From Candidatus Bipolaricaulota bacterium (lineage in GTDB: Bacteria > Bipolaricaulota > Bipolaricaulia > RBG-16-55-9): 20,142 nucleotides of DNA. Location: assembly GCA_018609825.1 (NCBI GenBank), contig JAHEOA010000068.1:1-20142 (forward strand). Direction: 5' to 3'. Made by a program: the position numbers and the translations under genes. The notes beneath the pieces are model-generated. The model made no database searches and was not told the origin of the DNA. It saw only the letters and a list, made by a program, of their open reading frames with translations. Shown here piece after piece: positions 1 through 8,472 of the stretch (its first letter is position 1; each line of letters begins with the position of its first letter).

Positions 1-586
1 CTTTCAGTTGCTGTTCCACGTCTTGGGCCATGACGTCGCGCTCGGTGGTCAGGATCGGGTCGAGATTCCGCTGGGCGGCCTGTTCGCGCAGGATCGCCTC
101 CACGGCGTTGCGCACGACCAGGCTCGGATCGCGGACGTTGAAGGCAAACTTGACCGGGTCGGCGACCTCGTACTGGACGACGGAGTCGATCCAGACGATG
201 TTGCCGTCGCCCGTCAGCATCAGCGCCTCGTCCGGGACTGACTGGTATTGCGGATTGGGCGGTGGACTGATCGTCCGGAAGCCGATGTTCTCCGTGCGAC
301 GGGTGAGGACGTCGACGGTCGTGACGCTCTCGACCGGCCACGGCAGGTGCCAGTGGATGCCCGGATCCATCGAGCCGACGTGGGCGCCGAAGCGCTTGAC
401 CAGCCCCACTTCCGACGGGCCGATCTGGGTGAAGCCGCTCGCCAGCCAGATGCCGATGATCACCACGATGATGATCCAGCCGGCCCAGCTTCCGAGCTGG
501 CCGAACTTGCGGCCCCAGTCCTTCCATTCATCCCACTGTTGTCGTTGGTCGCCGAACTCGTCTTCAAAGTCGAACGGACTGCGCAT
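1..586 (-). CDS. hflK: HflK-like SPFH/band 7 protein, N-terminal part (cut by window edge)
   Basis: Reading the minus strand from the ATG at 586 gives 195 codons open to the window edge. The protein starts MRSPFDFEDEFGDQRQQ, has one membrane segment at about residues 34-52 (WAGWIIIVVIIGIWLASG), then the SPFH start QIGPSEVGLVKRFG, the stretch DPGIHWHLPWPVE, and further on DGNIVWIDSVVQYEV and AVEAILREQAAQ. These are hallmarks of HflK, the membrane partner of HflC that regulates the FtsH protease. GGGAGG lies 5 bases before the ATG. The N-terminus lacks the long Gly-rich stretch of E. coli HflK. The gene runs off the left edge, where hflC would be expected, and is divergent from guaA. A general SPFH/stomatin-like protein is the alternative, but the short N-terminal cytoplasmic part and the motifs favour HflK. 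Confidence 0.9.
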   Translation of the reverse strand, partial: MRSPFDFEDEFGDQRQQWDEWKDWGRKFGQLGSWAGWIIIVVIIGIWLASGFTQIGPSEVGLVKRFGAHVGSMDPGIHWHLPWPVESVTTVDVLTRRTENIGFRTISPPPNPQYQSVPDEALMLTGDGNIVWIDSVVQYEVADPVKFAFNVRDPSLVVRNAVEAILREQAAQRNLDPILTTERDVMAQDVEQQLK

Positions 587-609
587 GAAACCTCCCTCAA
601 CGATGATCG

Positions 610-625
610 GGGCTCGGGTGAGCCC
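610..625 (-). repeat. Stem-loop in the predicted hflK leader
   Basis: GGGCTC (610-615) and GAGCCC (620-625) form a perfect 6-bp stem with a 4-base loop. It sits between the predicted hflK start of transcription and its ribosome binding site. It could affect leader stability or be an operator. No function is shown by the sequence. Confidence 0.35.
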
Positions 626-636
626 ACAACGAGATC

Positions 637-666
637 ATCATAGTCGGTGCTTCCCCAACGCTTCAA
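637..666 (-). promoter_or_regulatory. Predicted sigma70-type promoter of hflK
   Basis: On the minus strand TTGAAG (666-661) and TATGAT (642-637) are separated by 18 bases. This puts the transcript start near 630, with a leader of about 44 bases before the hflK ATG. It lies back to back with the guaA promoter. The call rests on consensus match only. Confidence 0.45.
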
Positions 667-671
667 GACAG

Positions 672-700
672 TTGCATTCGCGTCCGGGCTGGCCTACGCT
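672..700 (+). promoter_or_regulatory. Predicted promoter of guaA
   Basis: TTGCAT (672-677) and TACGCT (695-700) are separated by exactly 17 bases, putting the transcript start near 707. GGGAGG at 712-717 and the GTG start at 725 follow directly, so the leader would be about 18 bases. The -10 match is modest. No purine-riboswitch-like structure is visible in this short leader. Confidence 0.4.
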
Positions 701-724
701 GGCGGCGAATCGGGAGGTCGCGCC

Positions 725-2281
<1,557 letters not shown>

Positions 2282-2294
2282 GGGCATCCGAGCG

Positions 2295-3326
2295 ATGCGA
2301 CGCGTCTGTCTCTATCTGGAGGCCGCCGACGCGATCCAGCGGTCCGGGTTCCGCAAGGCCTTCGACGCCCAGATTCGCGCCCTCGAGCTGGCCGAGATCG
2401 AGGTCACGACCGACCCGAGCGATCGGCCGTATGATCTGCTCCACCTGCACGCGTTCGGGCCCCGCTCGCTCTATTGGCTCAAGCAAGCCCAGCGCCGGGA
2501 CGTTCCCGTGGTAGTCCATGCCCACAGCGTGGGCGCCTACGACCTGCGCGACAGCTTTACCCTCTCCAACACGCTGGCCCCGCTCTACGAGCGCTACCTG
2601 ACGTTCGTCTATAATCAGGCCGACGCCGTGTTCACGCCGACGCCGTTCGCCAAGCGTGAGCTGGAACGCGTCGGCGTCCAGCGGCCCATCTCGGTGGTGA
2701 GCAACGGGGTGGACCGCGCGCGCTTTTCAGCGACAGACGCCGAGCGTGAGGGCCGACGCCGAGAATGGGGGTTGACGGGGTTCACGGTCTTCAGCGCCGG
2801 CCACGTCATTCCACGCAAGGGGGTCGTCGACTTCCTGCACACAGCGGGGCAGTTGTCCGATTTTGAGTTTGTCTGGTTCGGCCATCGCTGGAGCCGCGCC
2901 GCCGCCTACTGGCCGGCGATGGACGCCGCGCTCGACCGGGCCCCATCGAACGTCCGCTTTCCCGGCTACGCGCGCGACACCCCGGGCGCGTTCGCGGCCG
3001 GCGACGTCTGCTTCTTCCCGTCCCGATCGGAAACCCAGGGCCTCGTGTTGCTCGAAGCCGCGTCGTTGGGGAAGCCGCTCGTGATCCGCGATCTCGACGT
3101 GTACCGCGACTGGCTCGTCCACGGCGAGAACTGTCTCAAGGGGCGCTCGGCGGCCGAGTTCGCGAGCCATCTTGAGGCGCTGGCCGCCGATCCGGAGCTC
3201 TATGCCCGTCTCTCGGCGGGGGCCGAGTCCCTGGCCGAAGCCCACCGACTGGGTCGCGTGGGGGCCCATCTCGGCCGACTGTACGATCGCGTCCTGGCGG
3301 GGACGGCTCGGGAGGTCGCGGCATGA
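2295..3326 (+). CDS. Glycosyltransferase, GT4 family (possible glycolipid synthase)
   Basis: The protein has 343 residues and a GT-B fold of the GT4 type. The N-terminal half has LHLHAFGPRS and VHAHSVGAYDLRD, then FTPTPFAKRELERVGV and VVSNGVD, the usual acceptor-domain and linker sequence. The C-terminal half has the nucleotide-sugar EX7E motif in SETQGLVLLEAASLGKPLV. GT4 enzymes are retaining transferases that use UDP- or GDP-sugars. The stretch VIRDLDVYRDWLVHGENCLKG region resembles, from memory, diacylglycerol glucosyltransferases of Gram-positive bacteria, so a glycolipid product is possible, but this is inference. No signal peptide or membrane span is seen. A weak AGGGG lies 10 bases before the ATG. 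The gene overlaps the next glycosyltransferase by 4 bases, so the two are very probably co-translated. Confidence 0.88.
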   Translation: MRRVCLYLEAADAIQRSGFRKAFDAQIRALELAEIEVTTDPSDRPYDLLHLHAFGPRSLYWLKQAQRRDVPVVVHAHSVGAYDLRDSFTLSNTLAPLYERYLTFVYNQADAVFTPTPFAKRELERVGVQRPISVVSNGVDRARFSATDAEREGRRREWGLTGFTVFSAGHVIPRKGVVDFLHTAGQLSDFEFVWFGHRWSRAAAYWPAMDAALDRAPSNVRFPGYARDTPGAFAAGDVCFFPSRSETQGLVLLEAASLGKPLVIRDLDVYRDWLVHGENCLKGRSAAEFASHLEALAADPELYARLSAGAESLAEAHRLGRVGAHLGRLYDRVLAGTAREVAA

Positions 3327-4075
3327 TCTCGGTGGTGATTCCCGTCCGGAACGAGCGCGAGGAGATCCGAGGGTGTCTGGACGCGCTCTCGCGCCAGACG
3401 TTCCCGGGCCCGTTCGAGATCGTCGTCGCCGACAACCATTCCACGGACGATACCGTCGACGTCGTCCGAGCCTTCGCCGATGAGCGTGCGGATCTGATCG
3501 TTCGCGTCGTTCGCGAATCCCAGCCTGGCGTCGCCGCGGCGTCGCAGGCGGGCTTCGACGCGGCCCAATACGGGATCATTGCCCGGACCGACGCGGACAC
3601 GAGGGTGGACGAACGGTGGCTGGCGGCGATCGCCGAGGGCTTTCGGGATGGGCGAGTCGCGGCGCTGTGTGGCCACGTCGGCTTCCGCGGGCATCAGCCC
3701 CTGCAGCGCTGGCTCCACCTTGAACGCCTCATCGGCTGGCACCAGCGGCTCCACATTCGCTTGAAGATGCCGCACTTCTGGGGGTTCAACTTCGCCGTCC
3801 GTCGCGATGCCTTCCGTCGAGCGGGCGGATTCGACACGCGGCTCAAGTTGGCGGAGGATCTCGATCTGGGGCTGCGAATGCAGGCCGTTCTCGACCGAGA
3901 CGAACGGATCGTCTATGCGCCCGAGATGCGCGTGGCGAGCTCCAGTCGCCGCTATCGCTTGAACCGCGATTGGCTGCGGTATACGCTCGACGGATATCGC
4001 GCCTATGTGGCGCGGGCGTGGTTCGGCCGCACGCCGGCCTGGATGTGCGTGGACGAGTCGGCGGGCTCGACATGA
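3323..4075 (+). CDS. Glycosyltransferase, GT2 family (GT-A fold)
   Basis: The protein has 250 residues and opens with the GT2 signature SVVIPVRNEREEIRGCLDAL, followed by VADNHSTDDTVDV. The metal-binding DxD-type motif is ARTDADTRVD (about 89-98). The acceptor region GFNFAVRRDAFRRAGGFD is followed by LAEDLDLGLRM, the ED motif of the catalytic base. It would be an inverting transferase using a nucleotide sugar. No membrane segments are evident, unlike processive polysaccharide synthases. GGGAGG lies 7 bases before the ATG inside the end of the GT4 gene, and the start overlaps the GT4 stop as ATGA. Pairing with a GT4 gene and a phosphatase-superfamily gene suggests a shared glycan or glycolipid pathway. 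The donor and acceptor are unknown. Confidence 0.9.
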   Translation: MISVVIPVRNEREEIRGCLDALSRQTFPGPFEIVVADNHSTDDTVDVVRAFADERADLIVRVVRESQPGVAAASQAGFDAAQYGIIARTDADTRVDERWLAAIAEGFRDGRVAALCGHVGFRGHQPLQRWLHLERLIGWHQRLHIRLKMPHFWGFNFAVRRDAFRRAGGFDTRLKLAEDLDLGLRMQAVLDRDERIVYAPEMRVASSSRRYRLNRDWLRYTLDGYRAYVARAWFGRTPAWMCVDESAGST

Positions 4076-4122
4076 CGATGGACGATCCGATCGCCCCGAC
4101 GCCGCGAATTGACCAGGCCTAA
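4072..4122 (+). CDS. Very short ORF between GT2 and phosphatase genes (doubtful)
   Basis: An ATG at 4072 overlaps the GT2 stop as ATGA and opens a 16-codon frame, MTMDDPIAPTPRIDQA, ending at 4122. The peptide resembles nothing I know. It may be translated by coupling as ribosomes leave the GT2 gene and could help carry them towards the hydrolase start. It may equally be chance. Confidence 0.15.
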   Translation: MTMDDPIAPTPRIDQA

Positions 4123-4165
4123 TGCGGTTCCCAAAGGGGTCGGGCCAAGAAAGGATGCATCATCA

Positions 4166-5851
4166 GTGAGCGGAAAACTCGCGATCCTGGCGCTCGACGG
4201 CGCTTCGCCAGAGCTCATTCAGCAGTGGGCCGGCGAAGGCCATCTGCCCGCGCTGGCCTCGATGATGGACCGCGGCGCGTTCGGGCCATTGACGAGCACG
4301 ATTCCGCCCGTGACAGGCGCGGCCTGGGGGTCGTTCCTGAGCGGGGTCTCGCCGGGTCGACACGGGATCTTTGAGTGGCTCGACCGCCGGGACACGGACT
4401 ACGGCCTGACGCTGACCGACGGGCGGCTGTTGCCGTCCAACATGCTCTTTGAGCATCTCAGCGCTCACGATCACCGGGTCGGGGTGATGAGCGTTCCCCT
4501 GGTGGATGCGGGCCGCGACCTCAACGGTTTCCTGGTCACGGATCTGTTGACGCCGCCGGATCGTCCGTATGCCAAGCCGACGGCCTTCCAAGAGCGCATC
4601 GAGCGCGCGATCGGCGGCCGCTATCCGGTGGCGCCGCCGCCGTGGCCGGGTCGATACCGGGCCGAGCGCTGGCTGCGCGATCTGAAGGCGTCGTTGGAGG
4701 CTCGCATGCGGGGGGCGCAATACGCGCTGGCCAACGAGCCCTGGGACGTGTTCATGCTCCACGTCATGGAGACGGATTCGGTGCAGCACCAGATGTGGCA
4801 CCTCGTCGACGGGCTTCAGCGGCCGCGCTACCGCGTCGACGTCGAGGGCAATCCCGTTCTGGATATTTATCAGCAAGCCGACGCCTGGCTCGGGCGCTTC
4901 ATGGCGGAGCTCGACGACGACACGACGGTGATGGTCATCTCCGACCACGGCTTCGGCACCCACCTCTACAACCTGCACACCAACGTCTGGCTCCTCCAAC
5001 AGGGGTTTCTGAAGTTGCGCCGGAACATCCCGACGCGCCTCAAGCGGCTGATGTTCCGCGCGGGGATCACCCCGGAGAACCTGTATCCCTCGCAGGAGTG
5101 GCTCCGTCTGCTCGGTCAGGTCGGCGGCGAGGACGCCTACCAGTGGCTTGCGCGCACGCACCTGTCCACCCAGAACATCGACTGGAGCCGCTCCGTGGCC
5201 TTCTCCTACGGCAACATCGGCCAAGTGACGCTCAACATGGCCGGCCGCGAGCCGGAGGGCATCGTCACCGAGGGCGAACGGGACGGCGTGCTGTCCGAGA
5301 TCGAGGACGCCCTGCGGGATTGGCGCAACCCGGAGACGGGCGAGCGGGTGGTCGACACGGCCCATATCTACCGCCGTGAGGCGATCTATCCGGGCCCGCC
5401 GTTGCCGCACGTGCCCGATCTGCTCTATCTGCCATCGCCGGGCTACACGCCCATCGGCCTGACCGAGTTCATCGCCAATCGGCCCATCACGCATCCGGTG
5501 GCTCACTCGGGCTGGCACCGCATGGACGGGGTCTTTGTGGGCGTCGGCCCCGGCATCGCGCCAGGGCGCCCGACGGACCTGCGTCTGCTCGACATGTATC
5601 CGACGATCTGTGCGTTGCTCGGCCTGCCGAGCCCCCCTGGCGTGGACGGCGAGGTCATGACAGGCTTGCTCACTGACGACGTCCTTCAGGGTCAGCCGTC
5701 GGCCTCGGAGGACGAGTCGGGGAAGAACGGCCGTCAGGACGCCGAGGCGTCGGAGGGGGCCTCGGACGAGGACTCCTCGGCCGACGGGGCGCTCACGCCC
5801 GAGGAGGAAGCCGAGATCCGCGAGCGGCTCAAGGGTCTGGGGTATCTCTGA
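4166..5851 (+). CDS. Alkaline phosphatase superfamily phosphodiesterase/phosphotransferase
   Basis: Numbered from the GTG at 4166 (561 residues), the protein starts SGKLAILALDGASPELI with metal-binding D11. The nucleophile Thr50 lies in IPPVTGAAWGSFLSG. Further metal residues are D204 and H208 in ETDSVQHQMWH, D260 and H261 in VISDHGFGTH, and a later His in the HPVAHSGWHR region. This is the type I phosphodiesterase/nucleotide pyrophosphatase layout. No signal peptide or membrane segment is present, so it is probably cytosolic. A 50-residue acidic Ser-rich stretch precedes the terminal RERLKGLGYL. AAGGA at 4150-4154 supports GTG 4166; an in-frame TTG at 4109 would add 19 residues and has no good ribosome site. 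The substrate is unknown; the glycosyltransferase neighbours suggest a glycan or lipid-linked phosphate. The 3' end overlaps ftsX antisense by 118 bases. Confidence 0.88.
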   Translation: MSGKLAILALDGASPELIQQWAGEGHLPALASMMDRGAFGPLTSTIPPVTGAAWGSFLSGVSPGRHGIFEWLDRRDTDYGLTLTDGRLLPSNMLFEHLSAHDHRVGVMSVPLVDAGRDLNGFLVTDLLTPPDRPYAKPTAFQERIERAIGGRYPVAPPPWPGRYRAERWLRDLKASLEARMRGAQYALANEPWDVFMLHVMETDSVQHQMWHLVDGLQRPRYRVDVEGNPVLDIYQQADAWLGRFMAELDDDTTVMVISDHGFGTHLYNLHTNVWLLQQGFLKLRRNIPTRLKRLMFRAGITPENLYPSQEWLRLLGQVGGEDAYQWLARTHLSTQNIDWSRSVAFSYGNIGQVTLNMAGREPEGIVTEGERDGVLSEIEDALRDWRNPETGERVVDTAHIYRREAIYPGPPLPHVPDLLYLPSPGYTPIGLTEFIANRPITHPVAHSGWHRMDGVFVGVGPGIAPGRPTDLRLLDMYPTICALLGLPSPPGVDGEVMTGLLTDDVLQGQPSASEDESGKNGRQDAEASEGASDEDSSADGALTPEEEAEIRERLKGLGYL

Positions 5852-6651
5852 ACCGGCGCGCTCAGCGCGCCCATGCCGCCGAATACAAGCCCGAACACCA
5901 GCCCGAGAATCAGGCCGCGCAATCCGAACGTCGCCAACGGGGCTTGTAGCGACGGGGCCAGCGCAAGGAGCGATCGATCCCCGCCGAAGGCCGGGCCCGC
6001 CAGGGTCAACAGCATCAGTAACAGGACGGCACTCAGCCCGTAGAGCCCCCCCAGCAGGACAAAGGGAACCCGCAACGTGCTCGGCGCCGCCCCGGCCATC
6101 TGCAGCAGGTCAATCGGCCCGGCGAAGTCCTGGCGGGCTTCGCGCAGCGCCCCGTAGAGACAGCCCAATGACAGCAGCGCCAACAGGGTCAGCCCGAGCG
6201 CAACCAAGGCGCCGTTGTTCGACAGCCAGACCCGCGCTGCGTTCGGCGAGCGCTCCGGCTTCTGCACGGCCTGGAGTTCGCTCCAGCCGCCCAGACGCTC
6301 CAGCGCGGCGTCGGGACTGACGTCGACGCGCAGCGACAGGACGAAGTGGCCCTCCAGCTCCCGGTTGGGCGCGGTGGGCGGCGGGCCGAATCGATATCGC
6401 GCTCCGGCGACGTCGGGGTCGGCGCGAAGCGTCTCGTAAAGCCGGCCGATCTGGTCTTGGGAGAGCTCGGCCTTCGGGACGGCGTAGATCTGGGATTGCA
6501 TGGGAGGCGCAGCCGGATCCGCGATCACGGAGACGACGACGGTCGCGGTGACCGTCAGCCCCGTGAGCAGGATCGCCGCCACAGCCAGGCCCCAAGCACG
6601 GGCCGTCAAGGATCGAAGGAGCTCCCGAAAGGCGATCGTCGACGGGCTCAT
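5734..6651 (-). CDS. ftsX: FtsX-like cell-division ABC transporter permease
   Basis: The protein has 305 residues. Its order is: short cytoplasmic N-terminus (AFRELLRSLTARAWGL), TM1 at about 18-42, an extracytoplasmic domain at about 45-145, then TM2 (148-168), TM3 (192-218) and TM4 (238-265). This is the FtsX topology. FtsX with FtsE forms a complex that normally transmits ATP hydrolysis to activate peptidoglycan hydrolases at division. The start overlaps the ftsE stop as ATGA, with GAGG 7 bases upstream inside ftsE. After TM4 the protein has a roughly 40-residue Ser/Arg/Glu-rich tail not usual for FtsX. That tail is encoded antisense to the last 39 codons of the hydrolase gene. Sequence identity to FtsX looks low, so the call rests on topology and on the ftsE neighbour. 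Confidence 0.82.
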   Translation of the reverse strand: MSPSTIAFRELLRSLTARAWGLAVAAILLTGLTVTATVVVSVIADPAAPPMQSQIYAVPKAELSQDQIGRLYETLRADPDVAGARYRFGPPPTAPNRELEGHFVLSLRVDVSPDAALERLGGWSELQAVQKPERSPNAARVWLSNNGALVALGLTLLALLSLGCLYGALREARQDFAGPIDLLQMAGAAPSTLRVPFVLLGGLYGLSAVLLLMLLTLAGPAFGGDRSLLALAPSLQAPLATFGLRGLILGLVFGLVFGGMGALSAPVQRYPRPLSRSRISASSSGVSAPSAEESSSEAPSDASAS

Positions 6652-7364
6652 CCCTCGGCCTCCTCGGCCGCTTCGGCGGCGGCCACCGCGGACTCGGAGA
6701 GCGGGCGGAGTTGACCGCTTTGGAGGCGATACGTCGACGACGGGGCGTCTTGGACGGCCTTCGCCTCCGTTGCGGTCATCAGGATGCTCAGGCGCCGCCG
6801 CAGGTGGAGGCGCTCCAACAGCTGGAGATACCGCCGTCGTTGCGGGTCGTCCAATCGGCCGAGCGGATCGTCCAGCAGCAACAACACGGGATCGTGGCTC
6901 AGCGTCAGCGCCAGATGGAACCGTTGGCGCTCCGGCTCGTCAAGCTCGTCGACGGCCCGATGGGCGAGGTCGTTCAGTTCGACGAGCGCGAGGACCTCCT
7001 GGGCCTTCATCTCCGCGTCGGGGCGGTTTGTCCCGAGCGCCCGGCGCAGGAACACGAGCGCGCCATTGAGCGTCTGACGGCGCAGCGACGGCGGCTCATG
7101 TGGCACGATGCCGATCCGCTGGCGCAACGCGCGGAGGCGTTCGGGCTGGATGCGGTTGATGTTGCGATCGTCGACGAGGATTTGCCCGCGGTCCGGACGG
7201 CGTTCGCCGCAGATAACTTGCAGCAAGGCCGTCTTGCCCGTACCTGGGGCGCCGACCACGATGGCCCACTCGCCGCGATGGAGGCGAAAGTGCAGGTCCT
7301 CGAAGATCGGCTGCCGTTCCTCGTCGCGCAGCAGCAGCTCGGAGATCTGCACCATGATCGCCAT
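6648..7364 (-). CDS. ftsE: FtsE-like ABC ATPase with degenerate catalytic motifs
   Basis: FtsE is the cytoplasmic ATPase of FtsEX. Walker A is present as GAPGTGKTA and the D-loop as GRLD. Other motifs depart from the family: the Q-loop reads IGIVPHEP (Gln to His); the LSGGE signature reads LDEPE before RQR; Walker B ends LLLLDDP (catalytic Glu to Asp); and the H-loop reads MTATEA (His to Glu). ATP binding looks possible but hydrolysis is doubtful. The ATG at 7364 is preferred over the one at 7370: GGAGG lies 8 bases from the former but only 2 from the latter, giving 238 residues. The C-terminus after RPLSE is an Ala/Glu-rich extension. The gene lies 15 bases after prmC and overlaps ftsX by 4. 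Another small ABC ATPase is possible, but the ftsX neighbour supports FtsE. Confidence 0.82.
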   Translation of the reverse strand: MAIMVQISELLLRDEERQPIFEDLHFRLHRGEWAIVVGAPGTGKTALLQVICGERRPDRGQILVDDRNINRIQPERLRALRQRIGIVPHEPPSLRRQTLNGALVFLRRALGTNRPDAEMKAQEVLALVELNDLAHRAVDELDEPERQRFHLALTLSHDPVLLLLDDPLGRLDDPQRRRYLQLLERLHLRRRLSILMTATEAKAVQDAPSSTYRLQSGQLRPLSESAVAAAEAAEEAEG

Positions 7365-7379
7365 CGGCATTCCCTCCGA

Positions 7380-8258
7380 TCAGGCCCGGGCTCGGGCACG
7401 CACGAAGCGCGGCCGTCCGGCTCGGTCGGGGCGAATCGCCCACTCCGCGAGGCCGTCGGCGCCTCGCAGACGCGCTTCCATGGCTGCGCGTTGGCCCGCG
7501 CCGATCTCCAGATAGAGTCGCCCGTCGGGCATCAGCAGGCGCGGTGCGTCCGTGATGAGCCGATCGAGGTCGCGCGTGCCCCTCGGGCCGCCGTCGAGCG
7601 CGATCGTCGGTTCGTGCTCGCGCACGTCCGTCGGCAGCTCGGCCCACTGTTCCGTCGCGACGTACGGCGGATTGGCCACGATGAGGTCGACGCGTCCGTC
7701 CAGCGCGGATCCCCAATCGGCGCAGACGAACCGGATCCGATCGGCGACGCCGTTGGCCCGCGCGTTCTCCCGAGCCAACTCAAGGGCCTCGAGAGACCGA
7801 TCGACAGCCATGATCGTCGTCGTGGGCCACGCGAGCGCCAGCGCCACGGCGATGGCGCCGGAGCCCGTGCCGAAATCGATCACCCGTTGAGGGACGGTTG
7901 GCGAGGGCGTCGTCTCCTGGATGACCCATTCGACCAGCTCTTCCGTCTCCGGTCGAGGGATCAGGGCGGCCGGCGTCACGCGCAGCGAGGCGTCCATAAA
8001 CGGCATCTGTTCCAACAGATAAGCAAGCGGCGTGCCGCGGCGTCGCTGCTGGATGAGCGAGCGGTAGCGGGCGCGCTCGGTCGCGCTCAGCGCGCGATCC
8101 GGCGACAGATAGAGCCGGAGCCGGTCGTCGCCCAGGGCGTGGGCGAGGAGCGACTCCGCCTCGAAGCGGGCGGCTTCCACCCCGCCATCGCGCAGATAAC
8201 CCGTTGTCCACGCCAAGACGCGACGAACGGTCCAATCGCCGCTATCCGACGAGGCCAC
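7380..8258 (-). CDS. prmC: Peptide chain release factor N5-glutamine methyltransferase
   Basis: PrmC methylates the Gln of the GGQ motif in release factors RF1 and RF2 using S-adenosylmethionine, which improves translation termination. Numbered from the GTG at 8258 (292 residues), the N-terminal helical domain is followed by TPLAYLLEQMPFMD and LIPRPETEELVEW (RPETE at 102-106). The AdoMet site is VIDFGTGSGAIAVALA (about 127-142), and the catalytic NPPY is at 196-199 in LIVANPPYVATEQW. All are diagnostic of PrmC. An ATG at 8303 is also in frame, but the GTG has AAGGGAG 5 bases upstream and gives the normal length. It is the first gene of a prmC-ftsE-ftsX run. prfA is not next to it here. Confidence 0.95.
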   Translation of the reverse strand: MASSDSGDWTVRRVLAWTTGYLRDGGVEAARFEAESLLAHALGDDRLRLYLSPDRALSATERARYRSLIQQRRRGTPLAYLLEQMPFMDASLRVTPAALIPRPETEELVEWVIQETTPSPTVPQRVIDFGTGSGAIAVALALAWPTTTIMAVDRSLEALELARENARANGVADRIRFVCADWGSALDGRVDLIVANPPYVATEQWAELPTDVREHEPTIALDGGPRGTRDLDRLITDAPRLLMPDGRLYLEIGAGQRAAMEARLRGADGLAEWAIRPDRAGRPRFVRARARA

Positions 8259-8309
8259 GTTGACTCCCTTCTCGGTCGATGCGCTCACCACCGCTGGCTG
8301 CACCTGATC

Positions 8310-8339
8310 AAGGTAGCATGCCCGTTGTCAAAAGGTCAA
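8310..8339 (-). promoter_or_regulatory. Predicted promoter of prmC-ftsE-ftsX
   Basis: On the minus strand TTGACC (8339-8334) and TACCTT (8315-8310) are 18 bases apart. The predicted transcript start is near 8303, about 45 bases before the prmC GTG. A TTGACA at 8331-8326 is an alternative -35 but has no good partner. The region overlaps the divergent yacL promoter. Confidence 0.35.
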
Positions 8340-8353
8340 GACTGGGCTAACAT
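8325..8353 (+). promoter_or_regulatory. Predicted sigma70-type promoter of yacL-ispD
   Basis: TTGTCA (8325-8330) and TAACAT (8348-8353) have an exact 17-base spacer. This predicts a transcript start near 8360 and a leader of about 110 bases before the GTG at 8469. The -35 box overlaps the -35 region of the divergent prmC promoter, so the two may compete for polymerase. Confidence 0.45.
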
Positions 8354-8421
8354 GTGCTGCCCAGCGAGCAACAAGGCTGGACTGACTTACACGGGAGTTC
8401 GACAACTTGGCCGCCACGAAC

Positions 8422-8472
8422 ATGAACGACGTCGCGGCATTGAACGCCACGTCGCAATCTGGTGATCCGTGA
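8422..8472 (+). CDS. Short leader ORF overlapping the yacL start (doubtful)
   Basis: An ATG at 8422 opens a 16-codon frame, MNDVAALNATSQSGDP. Its TGA (8470-8472) overlaps the GTG start of the next gene as GTGA. The yacL start has no visible ribosome site of its own, so coupling from this short frame would explain its translation. The short frame also lacks a strong ribosome site, so this is tentative. Confidence 0.2.
   Translation: MNDVAALNATSQSGDP

Noticed and set aside
4109..4165. TTG start adding 19 residues to the hydrolase
   Set aside because: No ribosome site fits it, and the extra residues are unlike the family. GTG 4166 begins right at the conserved first strand.
4163..5518. Minus-strand frame of 451 codons across the hydrolase gene
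   Set aside because: It is antisense to a gene with complete metal-site motifs and resembles nothing itself.
6711..8465. Plus-strand frame of 584 codons across ftsE and prmC
   Set aside because: It is antisense to two well-supported genes with good ribosome sites. The sequence is Arg/Gln-rich shadow translation.
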